Numbered from the stretch's first letter, positions 17,778 to 28,295 are shown. The stretch is DNA of 64,000 nt from Ralstonia mannitolilytica (GCF_905397375.1 NZ_CAJPVG010000001.1:744001-808000), one strand, 5' to 3'. Made by a program: numbers and translations. The notes: generated by a model not told the origin, from the sequence alone.

Positions 17778-20700
17778 GTCCTTCGCTTCCCCGCAAATCG
17801 TCACTACGCCGGGCGGCGCGCCGCTGCAATCTGTTGTGCACGCTGGCAAACACCACCGGAACAAAGAAAAGGGTCGAGACGGTTGCGAACAGCAGACCGC
17901 CGATCACCGCGCGCCCCAGCGGTGCGTTCTGCTCTGCGCCCTCGCCGAGGCCCAGCGCCATGGGCACCATGCCGATGATCATCGCCAGCGCCGTCATCAG
18001 CACCGGACGCAGGCGGGTGGCGCCGGCTTCGAGCGCGGCCTGCACGGGCGCGATGCCTTCGGCCAATCGCTCGCGCGCGAACGAGATCAACAGAATCGAG
18101 TTGGCGGTTGCCACGCCCATCGTCATGATCGCCCCCGTGAGCGACGGCACCGACAGCGTCGTGCCTGCCAGGAACAGCATCCACGCAATGCCGGCCAGCG
18201 CGGCGGGCAGGGCGGTCACGATGATGAGCGGGTCGATCCACGACTGGAAGTTCACCACGATCAGCAGGTACACCAGCACGATGGCCATGACGAGCCCGAC
18301 GCCCAGGCCAAGGAACGACGATTCCATCGTGTTGACCTGACCGCGCACCGTGACCTGCGCGCCGCGTGGCAGCTTTGGGCGGATGTCGTCGACGACCTTC
18401 TGCACTTCCTTGGCGACGGCGCCCAGGTCGCGGCCCTGCACGGCGGCATAGACGTCCACCACCGGCGTGATGTCGTAGTGCGACACCACTTGCGGCTGCA
18501 CCGCGGGGCTCACCTGCACGAGGTTGCCCAGCAACTGCGGCCCGCCTGCCTGTGCGGCGCCACCGCGCGAGCTTGCCACCGGCGTGCGCAGCAGCGCGTC
18601 GAGCGAATCGACGCGGTACTGCGGGCTGGTGACGGCCACCTGGTACACCACACCGTTGATCGGGTTGAGCCAGAAGGTGGGCGAGGTCTGGAAGCTTGAG
18701 CTGAGCGACACGAGCAGGTTCTGCGCCACGTCGCGCCCTTCCAGGCCGACCTGCTGGATGCGCGTGCGATCCATGTTCAAGGCGAGCGTGGGCTGGTCGA
18801 AACGCTGGTGCACATGCGTATCCACCGCGCCAGGAATCTGCTTGATGCGGTTGGCCAGGATGCCCGCAAGCTGCTGGTTGGTCGCCACGTCGGCGCCGGA
18901 GAACTGCACGTCGATGGCCGACGGCAAACCAAAGTTCAGGATCTGGCTGACGATGTCTGCAGGCTGGAAGGCGAATTCCACGCCCGGAAAGCGCTTCGGT
19001 AATTCTTCGCGCAGGCGGCGGATGTATTCCGCGCTGGGTTTGCGTTCGCCCTCGTGCAGGGCGATGAGGATTTCACCGTCGAGCGTGCCGATGGTGCCCG
19101 CGTTGCTGTACGACAGGTTGATCCCCGAGTTCGGCACGCCCAGGTTGTCGAGGATGGTCGACAGCTCCTGCTTGGGAATGATCTCGCGGATGGCGGTTTC
19201 CACTTCGTCGGCCAGCCGTGCGGTTTCTTCAATCCGCAGGCCCGACGGCGCGCGCATGTGCAGGCGGATCTGGCCGGCATCCACATCGGGGAAGAAGTCG
19301 CGCCCGAGCACGAGGTACAGGGCGCACGACGCCACGCAGAAGCCCAGGAACGACAGTGCGAACACGCGGCGGTATTCCAGCAGCCCGCCGAGGATGGCGG
19401 CGTAGTTGCCGCGCATGTGCTCGAACTGCGTGTTGAATGCCCGGTAGATGCGGCCGAACGTGCTCGGTTTTGCGCCGGCTTTCCAGGCGTCTTGCGTGTG
19501 GCCGGTCATGAGCATCATCACGAGTGTCGGCACCAGCGTGCGCGAAAGCACGTAGGAAGCCAGCATCGCAAAGATCACTGCTTCGGCCATCGGCACGAAC
19601 AGGTAGCGCGCCACGCCCGTGAGGAAGAACATCGGCACGAAGACGATGCAGATGCAGAGGGTCGACACGAAGGCCGGCACGGCGATCTCGGCGGCGCCGT
19701 CGAGGATCGCGGTGATCGGCTCCTTGCCTTCGTGCAGGTGGCGCTCGATGTTCTCGATGGTGACGGTGGCGTCGTCCACGAGAATCCCGACCGCCAGCGC
19801 CAGGCCGCCCAGCGTCATCAGGTTGATGGTCTCGCCGATCAGGTGCAGCACGATGATCGACGACAGGATCGACAGCGGAATCGACACCGCAATGATGGCC
19901 GTGCTGCGCCAGTTGCCCAGGAACAGCAGGATCATCGCGGCCGTCAGGCATGCGGCGATCAGCGCCTCGCGGACCACGCCTTCAATGGCCGCCTTCACGA
20001 ACAGCGACTGGTCGAACAGCGGCGTGATCTTCAGGTCTTGCGGCAACACGGCGGCCGCGGCCGGCAGGAGCTTGTAGATGTTGTTGACGATATCGAGCGT
20101 CGACGCGCCGCCGTTCTTCAGGATGGAGAGCAGCACGCCGCGCTGGCCGTCCTGGCGCACCACATTTGTCTGCGGCGAGAAGCCGTCGCGCACATTGGCC
20201 ACGTCACCCAGATAGAGTGTGGCGCCGTTGCTCGTCTTGACCGGAATCGCATTGAGCGCGGCGATGCTGCCCGGCGTGCCGTTGAGCGTGACGCCGTATT
20301 CGGTGGCGTCGATCTTTTGCGTGCCGGCCGGCAGGATCAGGTTCTGCGCGCCCACGGCGTTGACGATATCCACGGGCGTCAGGCCCTGGGCCAGCAGCTT
20401 CTGCGTGTCGAGGTCGACCGTGATCTGCCGGCTCTTGCCGCCATACGGAAACGGCACGGCAATGCCCGGCACCGTGATCAGGCGCGGGCGCAGGAAGTTC
20501 ACCGCCGCATCGTTGAGTTCCTGCTCCGACAGCGTGTTGCTCGACAGGCCCAGTTGCAGGATCGGAATGCTCGACGCCGAATACTTGATCACCAGCGGCG
20601 GCGTGGTGCCCGGCGGCAACTGCCGCACCTGCGCCTGCGTGCTCGCCACGATCTGCGCGAGTGCGGTCTGGATGTTGGCGTTGGGCTGGAAGAAGACCTT

Positions 20701-20976
20701 GATGATCGACACGCCGCCCAACGATTGCGACTCGATGTGCTCGATGTCGTTGACGGTGGTCGTCAGGCTGCGCTCCGTGACCGACACGATGCGGTCGGCC
20801 ATCTCCTTGGCAGGCAGCCCGTTGTAGTTCCAGATGATGCTGGCGACCGGAATGTCGATTTCCGGAAAGATGTCCGTCGGCGTACGCATGAGCGTAAACG
20901 GCGTCGCCAGCAGGATCAGCAGGGCGAGGACGATGAACGTCAGCGGCCTTCGCAGCGCGAGTTGGACAATCCACAT
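17770..20976 (-). CDS. RND multidrug efflux transporter (HAE1 family)
   Basis: Proton-driven inner-membrane pump, 1068 residues, normal length. The N-terminus MWIVQLALRRPLTFIVLALLIL and RTPTDIFPEIDIPV are family hallmarks. Transmembrane helix 4 contains LAVGILVDDATVTIENI with the Asp pair needed for proton relay. Two large periplasmic loops and twelve membrane helices are evident, with the repeat GVATANSILLISFARE in the second half. It is first in a pump-adaptor-channel operon. Substrates cannot be inferred; the motif set fits drug/solvent pumps and not the CusA/CzcA metal group. No regulator gene lies next to it. Confidence 0.94.
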   Translation of the reverse strand: MWIVQLALRRPLTFIVLALLILLATPFTLMRTPTDIFPEIDIPVASIIWNYNGLPAKEMADRIVSVTERSLTTTVNDIEHIESQSLGGVSIIKVFFQPNANIQTALAQIVASTQAQVRQLPPGTTPPLVIKYSASSIPILQLGLSSNTLSEQELNDAAVNFLRPRLITVPGIAVPFPYGGKSRQITVDLDTQKLLAQGLTPVDIVNAVGAQNLILPAGTQKIDATEYGVTLNGTPGSIAALNAIPVKTSNGATLYLGDVANVRDGFSPQTNVVRQDGQRGVLLSILKNGGASTLDIVNNIYKLLPAAAAVLPQDLKITPLFDQSLFVKAAIEGVVREALIAACLTAAMILLFLGNWRSTAIIAVSIPLSILSSIIVLHLIGETINLMTLGGLALAVGILVDDATVTIENIERHLHEGKEPITAILDGAAEIAVPAFVSTLCICIVFVPMFFLTGVARYLFVPMAEAVIFAMLASYVLSRTLVPTLVMMLMTGHTQDAWKAGAKPSTFGRIYRAFNTQFEHMRGNYAAILGGLLEYRRVFALSFLGFCVASCALYLVLGRDFFPDVDAGQIRLHMRAPSGLRIEETARLADEVETAIREIIPKQELSTILDNLGVPNSGINLSYSNAGTIGTLDGEILIALHEGERKPSAEYIRRLREELPKRFPGVEFAFQPADIVSQILNFGLPSAIDVQFSGADVATNQQLAGILANRIKQIPGAVDTHVHQRFDQPTLALNMDRTRIQQVGLEGRDVAQNLLVSLSSSFQTSPTFWLNPINGVVYQVAVTSPQYRVDSLDALLRTPVASSRGGAAQAGGPQLLGNLVQVSPAVQPQVVSHYDITPVVDVYAAVQGRDLGAVAKEVQKVVDDIRPKLPRGAQVTVRGQVNTMESSFLGLGVGLVMAIVLVYLLIVVNFQSWIDPLIIVTALPAALAGIAWMLFLAGTTLSVPSLTGAIMTMGVATANSILLISFARERLAEGIAPVQAALEAGATRLRPVLMTALAMIIGMVPMALGLGEGAEQNAPLGRAVIGGLLFATVSTLFFVPVVFASVHNRLQRRAARRSDDLRGSEGHV

Positions 20977-21044
20977 GGAGGCGTTTCAGAACTGCGGTGC
21001 GAGGCGTTAAGGGGCGCACGCCGCTCGAACGGCGGCGACCCGTC

Positions 21045-21072
21045 ATTCTATCGCCCGGGCCGATCGGTCAGC
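21045..21072 (-). promoter_or_regulatory. Promoter candidate for the RND efflux operon
   Basis: Read on the minus strand, GCTGAC (21072-21067) and TAGAAT (21050-21045) are 16 bases apart and lie about 70 bases before the pump start. The match is moderate and not supported by anything else. Confidence 0.3.
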
Positions 21073-21192
21073 ATGTCGCTTTGTTCTGACTTTATTACAT
21101 TGCATAACGGCCTGTGCCGCCGCAACTTGAGCGCACCGCAGTCCAGCCCGTACCGGCGCGCACGGGCTGAACGCTGCTTGGGCAGGAAGCCC

Positions 21193-22053
21193 TCAGCCGT
21201 TGACGATCTCACCCCCGTTCGGATGCAGCGTCTGGCCCGTCATATAGCTGGCGTCGGCCGACGCCAGGAAGATGTAGCACGGCGCCACCTCGTCGGGCTG
21301 GCCGGCGCGGCCGAGCGGTTCGTTGCTGCCGAATTTGGCGACATGCTCGGCATCGAAGGTGGACGGAATCAGCGGCGTCCAGATCGGGCCCGGCGCCACG
21401 GCGTTTACCAGGATGCCCTTCTCGGCGAGTTGCTGGGCCAGCGAGCGCGTGAACGCCAGGATCGCGCCCTTGGTGGCGGCGTAGTCGACCAGGTGCCCGC
21501 TGCCCCGGAACGCGGTGACCGACGTGGTGGTGATGATGCGCGCGCCTTCGTGCAGGTGCGGCAGCGCGGCCCGCAGCAGGTAAAACATCGCAAAGACGTT
21601 GGTGCGGAACGTGCGCTCGAGCTGCGCGGCGTCGATGTCGGCCAGGCTCTGCTGGGGGTGCTGCTCGGCGGCGTTGCTGACCACGATGTCGATCTTGCCG
21701 AACGTGGCCACCGCCTGCGTGACGACGGCGCGGGCGTGCGCTTCGTCGCCGAGGTCGCCGGCGATCGCTTCGCAGCGGCGGCCGGTGGCACGCACGAGGC
21801 GGCAGGTCTGGTTGGCGTCGTCGTGTTCGTCCAGGTACGCGATCAGCACGTCGGCGCCTTCCTTGGCAAAGCCGATGGCCACCGCGCGGCCGATGCCGCT
21901 GTCGCCGCCGGTGACGATGGCGACCTTGTCGGTGAGCTTGCCGCTGCCGACGTAGTGTTCCATTTCCGCACGCGGGCGCGGCGTCATGTCGCTTTCGGTG
22001 CCGGGCTGGCGGTCCTGATGCTGTGGCGGTTGCTGCTGTGGTTGGTCAGGCAT
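21193..22053 (-). CDS. SDR family oxidoreductase (YghA/YhdF-like, general-stress type)
   Basis: 286 residues from the ATG at 22053. The first 45 residues are Gln/Pro-rich (PDQPQQQPPQHQDRQPG), the N-terminal extension seen in stress-induced SDRs such as GsiB-adjacent YhdF. The NAD(P) motif is VTGGDSGIGRAVAIGFAKEG, followed by NAA in VSNAAEQHP, a Ser in TTTSVTAF, and the catalytic YAATKGA. The C-terminus GQTLHPNGGEIVNG is typical of this subfamily. Substrate unknown. It is divergent from the DUF421 gene and about 216 bases from the efflux operon. Confidence 0.9.
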   Translation of the reverse strand: MPDQPQQQPPQHQDRQPGTESDMTPRPRAEMEHYVGSGKLTDKVAIVTGGDSGIGRAVAIGFAKEGADVLIAYLDEHDDANQTCRLVRATGRRCEAIAGDLGDEAHARAVVTQAVATFGKIDIVVSNAAEQHPQQSLADIDAAQLERTFRTNVFAMFYLLRAALPHLHEGARIITTTSVTAFRGSGHLVDYAATKGAILAFTRSLAQQLAEKGILVNAVAPGPIWTPLIPSTFDAEHVAKFGSNEPLGRAGQPDEVAPCYIFLASADASYMTGQTLHPNGGEIVNG

Positions 22054-22193
22054 GGCGGTTCTCGATCGGTGGGTGGAACGGTCCTCCATCTTCAGCACAC
22101 CGCATGCCATGGCGGGCGCATGTGGCGGGTGCTGCCCGGCACGCCGCTTGCTGGGCGGTGGAAGAGCAATCCACATCGACGGCAGGAGGTGCC

Positions 22194-22685
22194 ATGGACG
22201 CGCTGCTGTTCCTGTTTGGCGAGGGCAAGGACCTCAACCCGCTGCAGACCGCCATGCGTGCCGTGGTGGTGTTCGCCATCGGCCTGGTGCTGGTGCGTCT
22301 GTCGGGCCGGCGGTCCTTCGGGCAGCGTGCGCCGTTCGATTTCGTTGTCGCCGTGCTGCTGGGTGCAACGCTGAGCCGCGCGATCGTGGGCGCGTCGCCG
22401 TTTGTGGCGACGTTGTCGGCGTCGCTCGCCCTCGTGGCGGTGCATCGGCTGCTGGGCTGGGCGTGCGTGCGGCTGCCCGGGCTGGACCGGATGATCGCGG
22501 GGCGCGAGCGGGAGGTCTATCGCGACGGCCGGTTCCAGCAGGACCAGATGGATGCGGCGCTGCTGACCGTTGGCGACATCGAAGAGACCGTGCGCCAGAC
22601 GCTCGGCACGCGCACGCTCGACGACGTGCAGGCCGCCATCCTGGAGCGCAACGGCCAGGTCAGCCTGATCCGCAAGCGCCGTTGA
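22194..22685 (+). CDS. DUF421 (YetF/YcaP) family membrane protein
   Basis: 163 residues; ATG at 22194 is placed by AGGAGG eight bases upstream. Three membrane helices occupy the first 95 residues (LQTAMRAVVVFAIGLVLVRL, FDFVVAVLLGATLSRAIVG, FVATLSASLALVAVHRLLG). The family motif RRSFGQRAPFDFVV is present and the C-terminal cytoplasmic part carries REVYRDGRFQQDQMDAALLTVGDI. Function of the family is poorly known; members are often spore- or stress-associated. It heads a plus-strand run of stress-type genes. Confidence 0.87.
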   Translation: MDALLFLFGEGKDLNPLQTAMRAVVVFAIGLVLVRLSGRRSFGQRAPFDFVVAVLLGATLSRAIVGASPFVATLSASLALVAVHRLLGWACVRLPGLDRMIAGREREVYRDGRFQQDQMDAALLTVGDIEETVRQTLGTRTLDDVQAAILERNGQVSLIRKRR

Positions 22686-22732
22686 TCCGCACGACCGCAC
22701 AACCCGCACACCACTGGACACTGGAGGCCACC

Positions 22733-22999
22733 ATGCGAGAAAAGCAGCAGACCGAAAACCGTGGCGCAGAGAAGCGCCAGGCCGATTGGGAACAGGCCGA
22801 GTCGCACCGCAAGCCGGGCGAACGTCCCGCCGACGCCGCGCTGGGCCGCCCGGGGAGCACCGCGCCGAGACCGGAGAGCGTGCACGACACAGCGCGGCGC
22901 ATCCGCCAGGGTGAAGTGCCGCCGGGCGTCACGCGCGACAAGCTCCACGACCCCGGCCGGCAGACGCCCGAAGCGCCGCCCACCGACAACCGCAGCTGA
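22733..22999 (+). CDS. Small hydrophilic protein, unknown
   Basis: 88 residues, starting at the ATG at 22733 with GGAGG seven bases before. Very polar, no hydrophobic segment, rich in Arg, Glu, Gln, Pro and Asp: REKQQTENRGAEKRQADWEQ at the start and IRQGEVPPGVTRDKL in the second half. The composition suggests an intrinsically disordered, possibly stress-related protein. It is 47 bases after the DUF421 gene and 8 bases before the transporter, so probably in the same transcript. Not recognised as a named family. Confidence 0.65.
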   Translation: MREKQQTENRGAEKRQADWEQAESHRKPGERPADAALGRPGSTAPRPESVHDTARRIRQGEVPPGVTRDKLHDPGRQTPEAPPTDNRS

Positions 23000-23007
23000 C
23001 CGCCATC

Positions 23008-24279
23008 GTGCCGGACGCGGACGACGCCCCGTGGTATCGCCGGCTGGGGCCCGGCTTCATTACCGGGGCGGCTGACGACGACCCGAGCGGCATTGCGACC
23101 TATGCGCAGGCCGGTGCGCAGTCCGGGACAAGCATGCTATGGACGCTGCTGCTCACGCTGCCGCTGATGATTGCGATCCAGCTCGTCAGCGCGCGGCTCG
23201 GGCGGGTGTCGGGCTCCGGCGTGGTGGCGAACATCCGCCGACATCATTCGCCGTGGCTTGCGTATGCGTTCGTTGCGCTGGTCACGCTGGCCAACGTCAT
23301 CAATGTCGGCGCCGATATCGCAGCCATGGGCGACAGCATCCGGCTGCTGCTGGGCGGCTCTACTGCCTTGTATGCGTGCGGGTTTGCCGTTGTCTCGCTC
23401 GTGCTGCAGGTGTGGATGCCGTACCGCCGGTACGCGCGCTATCTGCAATGGGTCGCGCTGTCACTGCTCGCTTACGTGGCAACGGCGTTCGTGGTCAAGG
23501 TGGACTGGGCGCAGGCGCTGCACGACACGGTGGTGCCGAAGATGCGGTGGTCCAAGGACTACGTGATGACGCTGATTGCCGTGTTCGGCACGACCATCAG
23601 CCCGTACCTGTTTGTCTGGCAGGCCGCCGGGGAAGTCGAGGAGACGCGGCTGGCCGACGGCGAGCAACCGTTGAAGAAGGCGCCGTGGCAGGCCGAGGCT
23701 CAGCTGGCGCGCATCCGCCTCGATACGACGGTCGGCATGGCGGTCTCCGCGCTCATCGCGTTCTGCATCATGCTCACCGGCGCCTATGCGCTGCACACCC
23801 ACGGCGTCACGCAGATCGAGACCTGCGCGCAGGCCGCCGAGGCGCTCAAGCCGGTCGCGGGCCGCTTTGCGCAGATGCTCTTTGCACTGGGTGTGGTCGG
23901 CACCGGCCTGCTTGCGGTGCCGGTGCTGGCGGGCTCCGCCGCATATGCCGCCGCAGAGGCGTTCCGATGGCGCAGGAGCCTGGAAGACCGGCCGGCCCGC
24001 GCGCCCAAGTTCTATCTGTTCCTGGCCCTGGTGATGCTGATGGGCACCGGCATGGTGTTCCTGCCGGTGGAACCCTTCAAGCTGCTCTATTGGGCCGCGG
24101 TGCTCAACGGGCTGGCCGCCACCCCGGTGATGGTCATGCTGCAGCTCATGTCGCGACGCAAGACCGTGATGGGGCCGTTTCGCAGTTCCCCGGCGCTGCA
24201 CGGTACGGCGTGGGTCGCCACGATCTGCATGTGCGCCAGCACGCTGCTGTTCCTTGCACTGGCGGTACTGGGGGACTGA
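23008..24279 (+). CDS. NRAMP-family divalent metal transporter-like protein
   Basis: 423 residues from a GTG at 23008; no strong ribosome binding site, probably coupled to the preceding small gene. About eleven membrane helices. The N-terminus LGPGFITGAADDDPSGIATYAQAGAQ aligns with the NRAMP TM1 region, but the metal-binding DPGN reads DPSG, and the TM6 MPH motif is replaced by SPYLFVWQAAGEVEE. These substitutions are found in NRAMP-related proteins that may not move Mn/Fe in the usual way. The motif GTTISPYL is well kept in this branch. Ion specificity is therefore open. Confidence 0.85.
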   Translation: MPDADDAPWYRRLGPGFITGAADDDPSGIATYAQAGAQSGTSMLWTLLLTLPLMIAIQLVSARLGRVSGSGVVANIRRHHSPWLAYAFVALVTLANVINVGADIAAMGDSIRLLLGGSTALYACGFAVVSLVLQVWMPYRRYARYLQWVALSLLAYVATAFVVKVDWAQALHDTVVPKMRWSKDYVMTLIAVFGTTISPYLFVWQAAGEVEETRLADGEQPLKKAPWQAEAQLARIRLDTTVGMAVSALIAFCIMLTGAYALHTHGVTQIETCAQAAEALKPVAGRFAQMLFALGVVGTGLLAVPVLAGSAAYAAAEAFRWRRSLEDRPARAPKFYLFLALVMLMGTGMVFLPVEPFKLLYWAAVLNGLAATPVMVMLQLMSRRKTVMGPFRSSPALHGTAWVATICMCASTLLFLALAVLGD

Positions 24280-24367
24280 CGGCCTTCGCACCCTCGCTGC
24301 GCCCGAGGCGACGCGGGCACTGCAGTTGCGTGTCATGAGCGTCCAATCATCCAACGAGGGGTCCATC

Positions 24368-25639
24368 ATGAAAGCTGTCGTATTTCACGGCGTCGGAGAC
24401 ATCCGTCTGGAAGACGTGCCCGAGCCGACACTGCGCGAGCCGACCGACGCCATCGTGCGCCTGACGGCTAGCGCCATCTGCGGGACGGACCTGCATTTCG
24501 TGCGCGGCACGATGTCCGATGTGAAGGAAGGGCGCATCCTTGGCCACGAGGGCGTGGGTGTGGTCGAGGCCCTCGGCGAGGACGTGCGCAACCTGTCGGT
24601 GGGCGACCGTGTGGTGATTCCGTCCACCATTGCGTGCGGGGCGTGCGCGTACTGCCGTGCGGGCTACACCGCGCAATGTGACGTCGCCAATCCGCACGGC
24701 CACCTCGCCGGCACGGCGTTCTACGGTGGCCCCGAAGGCGCCGGCGGGTTTGACGGCCTGCAGGCCGAGAAGGCCCGCGTGCCCTTCGCGCATGTCAACC
24801 TCGTCAAGCTGCCCGACGAGGTGAGCGACGACCAGGCGATCCTGCTGTCCGACATCTTCCCCACGGGCTACTTCGGCGCCGACCTGGCCAACATCAAGCC
24901 GGGGCACACCGTGGCCGTGTTCGGGGCGGGCCCGGTGGGGCAGTTCGTGATCGCCTCGGCCAAGCTGATGCAGGCGGGGCGCATCTTCGCGATCGATCAT
25001 GTGCCGGACCGGCTCGACATGGCGCGCGCCCAGGGCGCCGAGGTGATCGACTTCGAGCGTGAAGACCCGGTGCAGGCGCTGCGCCGGCTGACCGGCGGCA
25101 TCGGCGTGGATTGCGCCATCGACGCCGTCGGCGTGGACGCTCAGCATGCCGACCACGGCCCGGCGCGGCCCGACGACAAGACCACGCAGGCCTTTGCCGC
25201 CGAACGCAAGGCCACCGCGCCGCAGGCGCGCGGCACCGGCGCGGTGTCCGACGCCAACGAGAATGCGCCATGGCAGGCCGGCGATGCGCCGTCGCAAGCG
25301 CTGCGCTGGGCCGTGGAAGGGCTGGCCAAGGCGGGCACGCTGTCGATCATCGGCGTGTATCCGCCCACCGACACGACGTTCCCGATCGGCATGGCGATGA
25401 ACAAGAACCTCACGCTGCGCATGGGCAACTGCAACCATCGCCGCTATCTGCCCAAGCTGGTCGAGCTGGTGCGCAGGGGCGCGATCGACCCGGCGGCGGT
25501 GCTGTCGGTGCGCGAGCCCATGGCCGCGGCGCTGGACGCCTACCGCGCTTTCGATACGCGCCAGCCCGGGTGGATCAAGGTCAAGCTCGATCCGCAGTCC
25601 GGCGACGGCGCGCGTGCACCGGGTGCGTCCCGCGCATGA
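24368..25639 (+). CDS. Zinc-dependent alcohol dehydrogenase family protein
   Basis: MDR-type dehydrogenase, 423 residues; ATG at 24368 after GAGG. Catalytic zinc ligands lie in ICGTDLHFVRG and GRILGHEGVGVVE; structural zinc cysteines lie in CGACAYCRAGYTAQC. The Rossmann motif is VFGAGPVGQFVIASAK. Between the Rossmann core and the last strand there is an insertion of about 45 polar residues (VDAQHADHGPARPDDKTTQA onward), known from formaldehyde-dehydrogenase-like members. Substrate not determined. Its stop overlaps the start of the PIG-L gene (ATGA). Confidence 0.9.
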   Translation: MKAVVFHGVGDIRLEDVPEPTLREPTDAIVRLTASAICGTDLHFVRGTMSDVKEGRILGHEGVGVVEALGEDVRNLSVGDRVVIPSTIACGACAYCRAGYTAQCDVANPHGHLAGTAFYGGPEGAGGFDGLQAEKARVPFAHVNLVKLPDEVSDDQAILLSDIFPTGYFGADLANIKPGHTVAVFGAGPVGQFVIASAKLMQAGRIFAIDHVPDRLDMARAQGAEVIDFEREDPVQALRRLTGGIGVDCAIDAVGVDAQHADHGPARPDDKTTQAFAAERKATAPQARGTGAVSDANENAPWQAGDAPSQALRWAVEGLAKAGTLSIIGVYPPTDTTFPIGMAMNKNLTLRMGNCNHRRYLPKLVELVRRGAIDPAAVLSVREPMAAALDAYRAFDTRQPGWIKVKLDPQSGDGARAPGASRA

Positions 25640-26352
25640 GCCGCGCACTGCACGATCGCGTCGCGCGTCTGGGGCCGGTGCTGGTGATCTCACCGCACTT
25701 TGACGACGCGATCTTCTCGTGCGGCAACCTCCTGGCCGCGCACCATGGCAGCCACACCGCCACGGTGTTCGGCGGCGCGCCCGGCACCCCGATGTCCACG
25801 GAGTGGGACGCCCAGGCCGGCTTTGCCCATTCCACCGAGGCCATCGCCGTGCGTCGGCAGGAGGATGCCCAGGCCCACGCCCAGGTGAGCGCCACCGTGC
25901 ATCACCTCGACTTCTGCGACAGCCAGTACGGGCAGACGCCCGCCCTCGATGCGCTGGAGCGCGCACTGTACCGGTTGGTCGCGCGTCACTCCGCCGAGGC
26001 GGTGTTCGTGCCGCTCGGGCTGTTCCATAGCGACCACGTCCTCGTGCACGAAGCGGCGCTGCTGATGCTGCCCAAGCTGCCGAAGCGGTTGTGGATCGGC
26101 TACGAAGACGCGCTGTACCGGCGCGGGCGCGGCGCCGTGCAGTCGCGCCTGGTCGCCCTGGCCGAGCGCGGCATCGTCACCACGCCGGTCTCGCCGGTCT
26201 GCGCCGTGGACGGCCGCCAGAAGCGGCGCGCCGTCGCCTGCTATGCAAGCCAGTTGCGCGCGTTCGGCCCCGGCGGTATCGAAGACGTCTACCAGCCGGA
26301 GCGCTTCTGGCTGCTGGAACAAGGAGATTCCGATCATGCAACCACTGGATGA
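25636..26352 (+). CDS. PIG-L family deacetylase
   Basis: 238 residues. Zn-dependent deacetylase family acting on N-acetylglucosamine-containing glycolipids or pseudo-sugars. The motif SPHFDDAIFSCG at residues 18-29 corresponds to PHPDDE, with the final acidic residue changed to Ala, and FHSDHVLVHEAAL near residue 135 supplies the second His pair. The start overlaps the dehydrogenase stop by 4 bases and the end overlaps the glycosyltransferase start by 17 bases. The neighbourhood implies a role in glycan modification. Confidence 0.86.
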   Translation: MSRALHDRVARLGPVLVISPHFDDAIFSCGNLLAAHHGSHTATVFGGAPGTPMSTEWDAQAGFAHSTEAIAVRRQEDAQAHAQVSATVHHLDFCDSQYGQTPALDALERALYRLVARHSAEAVFVPLGLFHSDHVLVHEAALLMLPKLPKRLWIGYEDALYRRGRGAVQSRLVALAERGIVTTPVSPVCAVDGRQKRRAVACYASQLRAFGPGGIEDVYQPERFWLLEQGDSDHATTG

Positions 26353-27259
26353 CGCCCGCACGGCGCCTGTGCCATGCTCCATCGTCGTGCTCACGTACAA
26401 CCGTGCGGCCACCGTGCTGGAAACGCTCGGCAAGCTCACGGCCCTGGCCGAGCCGTGGCCCATCGTCGTGGTCGACAACGGCTCCACCGACGGCACGGCC
26501 GACCAGATCGCGGCCCGCTTTCCGGGTGTGACGCTCGTGCGCGCGCCGCGCAACTATGGCGCCGCCGGCCGCAACCTCGGTGTCGCGTCGGTCGACACAC
26601 CGTACGTGGCGTTCTGCGATGACGACACGGTGTGGCTGCCGGGCTCCATCGCGCGTGCCGTGGACGTCCTGCAGCGGTATCCCTCGGTGGCGGTGGTGGC
26701 GGCGCACGTCGTGGTGGGCCCCACGCGGCGGGACGATCCGGCGTGCGAGCCGATGGCGGCCAGCACGCTGCCCTCCGAAGGCCTGCCGGGCCCGGCGCTG
26801 CTCGGTTTCATGGCAGGCGCCTGCGTGGTGCGCGCGCGTGCCTTTACCGAGGCAGGGGGGTACCGGCACGACCTCTTCATCGGCGGGGAGGAAAGCGTGC
26901 TGGCGCTGGACCTGGTGGATGCCGGCTGGCGCATCGTCTATTGCCGCGAGGTGGTCACGCACCACAACCCCTCGCCGGTGCGCGACGTGATGCAGCGGCG
27001 CGCGCTGCTCACGCGCAACGAGTTGCTGGCCGCATGGCTGCGGCTGCCGCAGGATCTCGCCTGGCGCGTCACCGGCCGGGCGCTGCGTGCGATGGCCGAA
27101 CAGGGTGTGCTGGGCGAGGCGCTGCCAGCGGCGCTCGTGCGCCTGCCGCGCGCGCTGCTGCGCCGGCACACCGTGCAGCCCGCGACGGCCGCGCTGTGGC
27201 GGCAGATGGACGCCGACCGCCAGCGCCGCCAGGCCATCCCGACCTTGTCGATCGGCTGA
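26336..27259 (+). CDS. Glycosyltransferase family 2
   Basis: 307 residues, ATG at 26336 behind AAGGAG. GT-A fold with CSIVVLTYNRAATVLETLG at the start, VVVDNGSTDGT, and the DXD-type CDDDTVWLPG near residue 96 that binds the nucleotide-sugar metal. The acceptor part has GGEESVLALDLVDAGWRIVY, equivalent to the ED/QXXRW region. No membrane segment, so cytoplasmic or peripheral. It ends 13 bases before the convergent UDP-xylose synthase gene of the glycan operon and probably acts on the same product. Confidence 0.9.
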   Translation: MQPLDDARTAPVPCSIVVLTYNRAATVLETLGKLTALAEPWPIVVVDNGSTDGTADQIAARFPGVTLVRAPRNYGAAGRNLGVASVDTPYVAFCDDDTVWLPGSIARAVDVLQRYPSVAVVAAHVVVGPTRRDDPACEPMAASTLPSEGLPGPALLGFMAGACVVRARAFTEAGGYRHDLFIGGEESVLALDLVDAGWRIVYCREVVTHHNPSPVRDVMQRRALLTRNELLAAWLRLPQDLAWRVTGRALRAMAEQGVLGEALPAALVRLPRALLRRHTVQPATAALWRQMDADRQRRQAIPTLSIG

Positions 27260-27272
27260 CCCGCCCGAGGTC

Positions 27273-28291
<1,019 letters not shown>

Positions 28292-28295
<4 letters not shown>

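Noticed and set aside
19054..22374. An 1106-residue plus-strand open frame opposite the RND pump and SDR genes
   Set aside because: Same shadow composition, and it crosses two well-supported minus-strand genes.
25141..25290. Possible frameshift in the Zn-dehydrogenase because of a stretch unlike the core family
   Set aside because: The frame continues with good family similarity after the stretch, and long polar insertions here are known in formaldehyde-dehydrogenase-like members.
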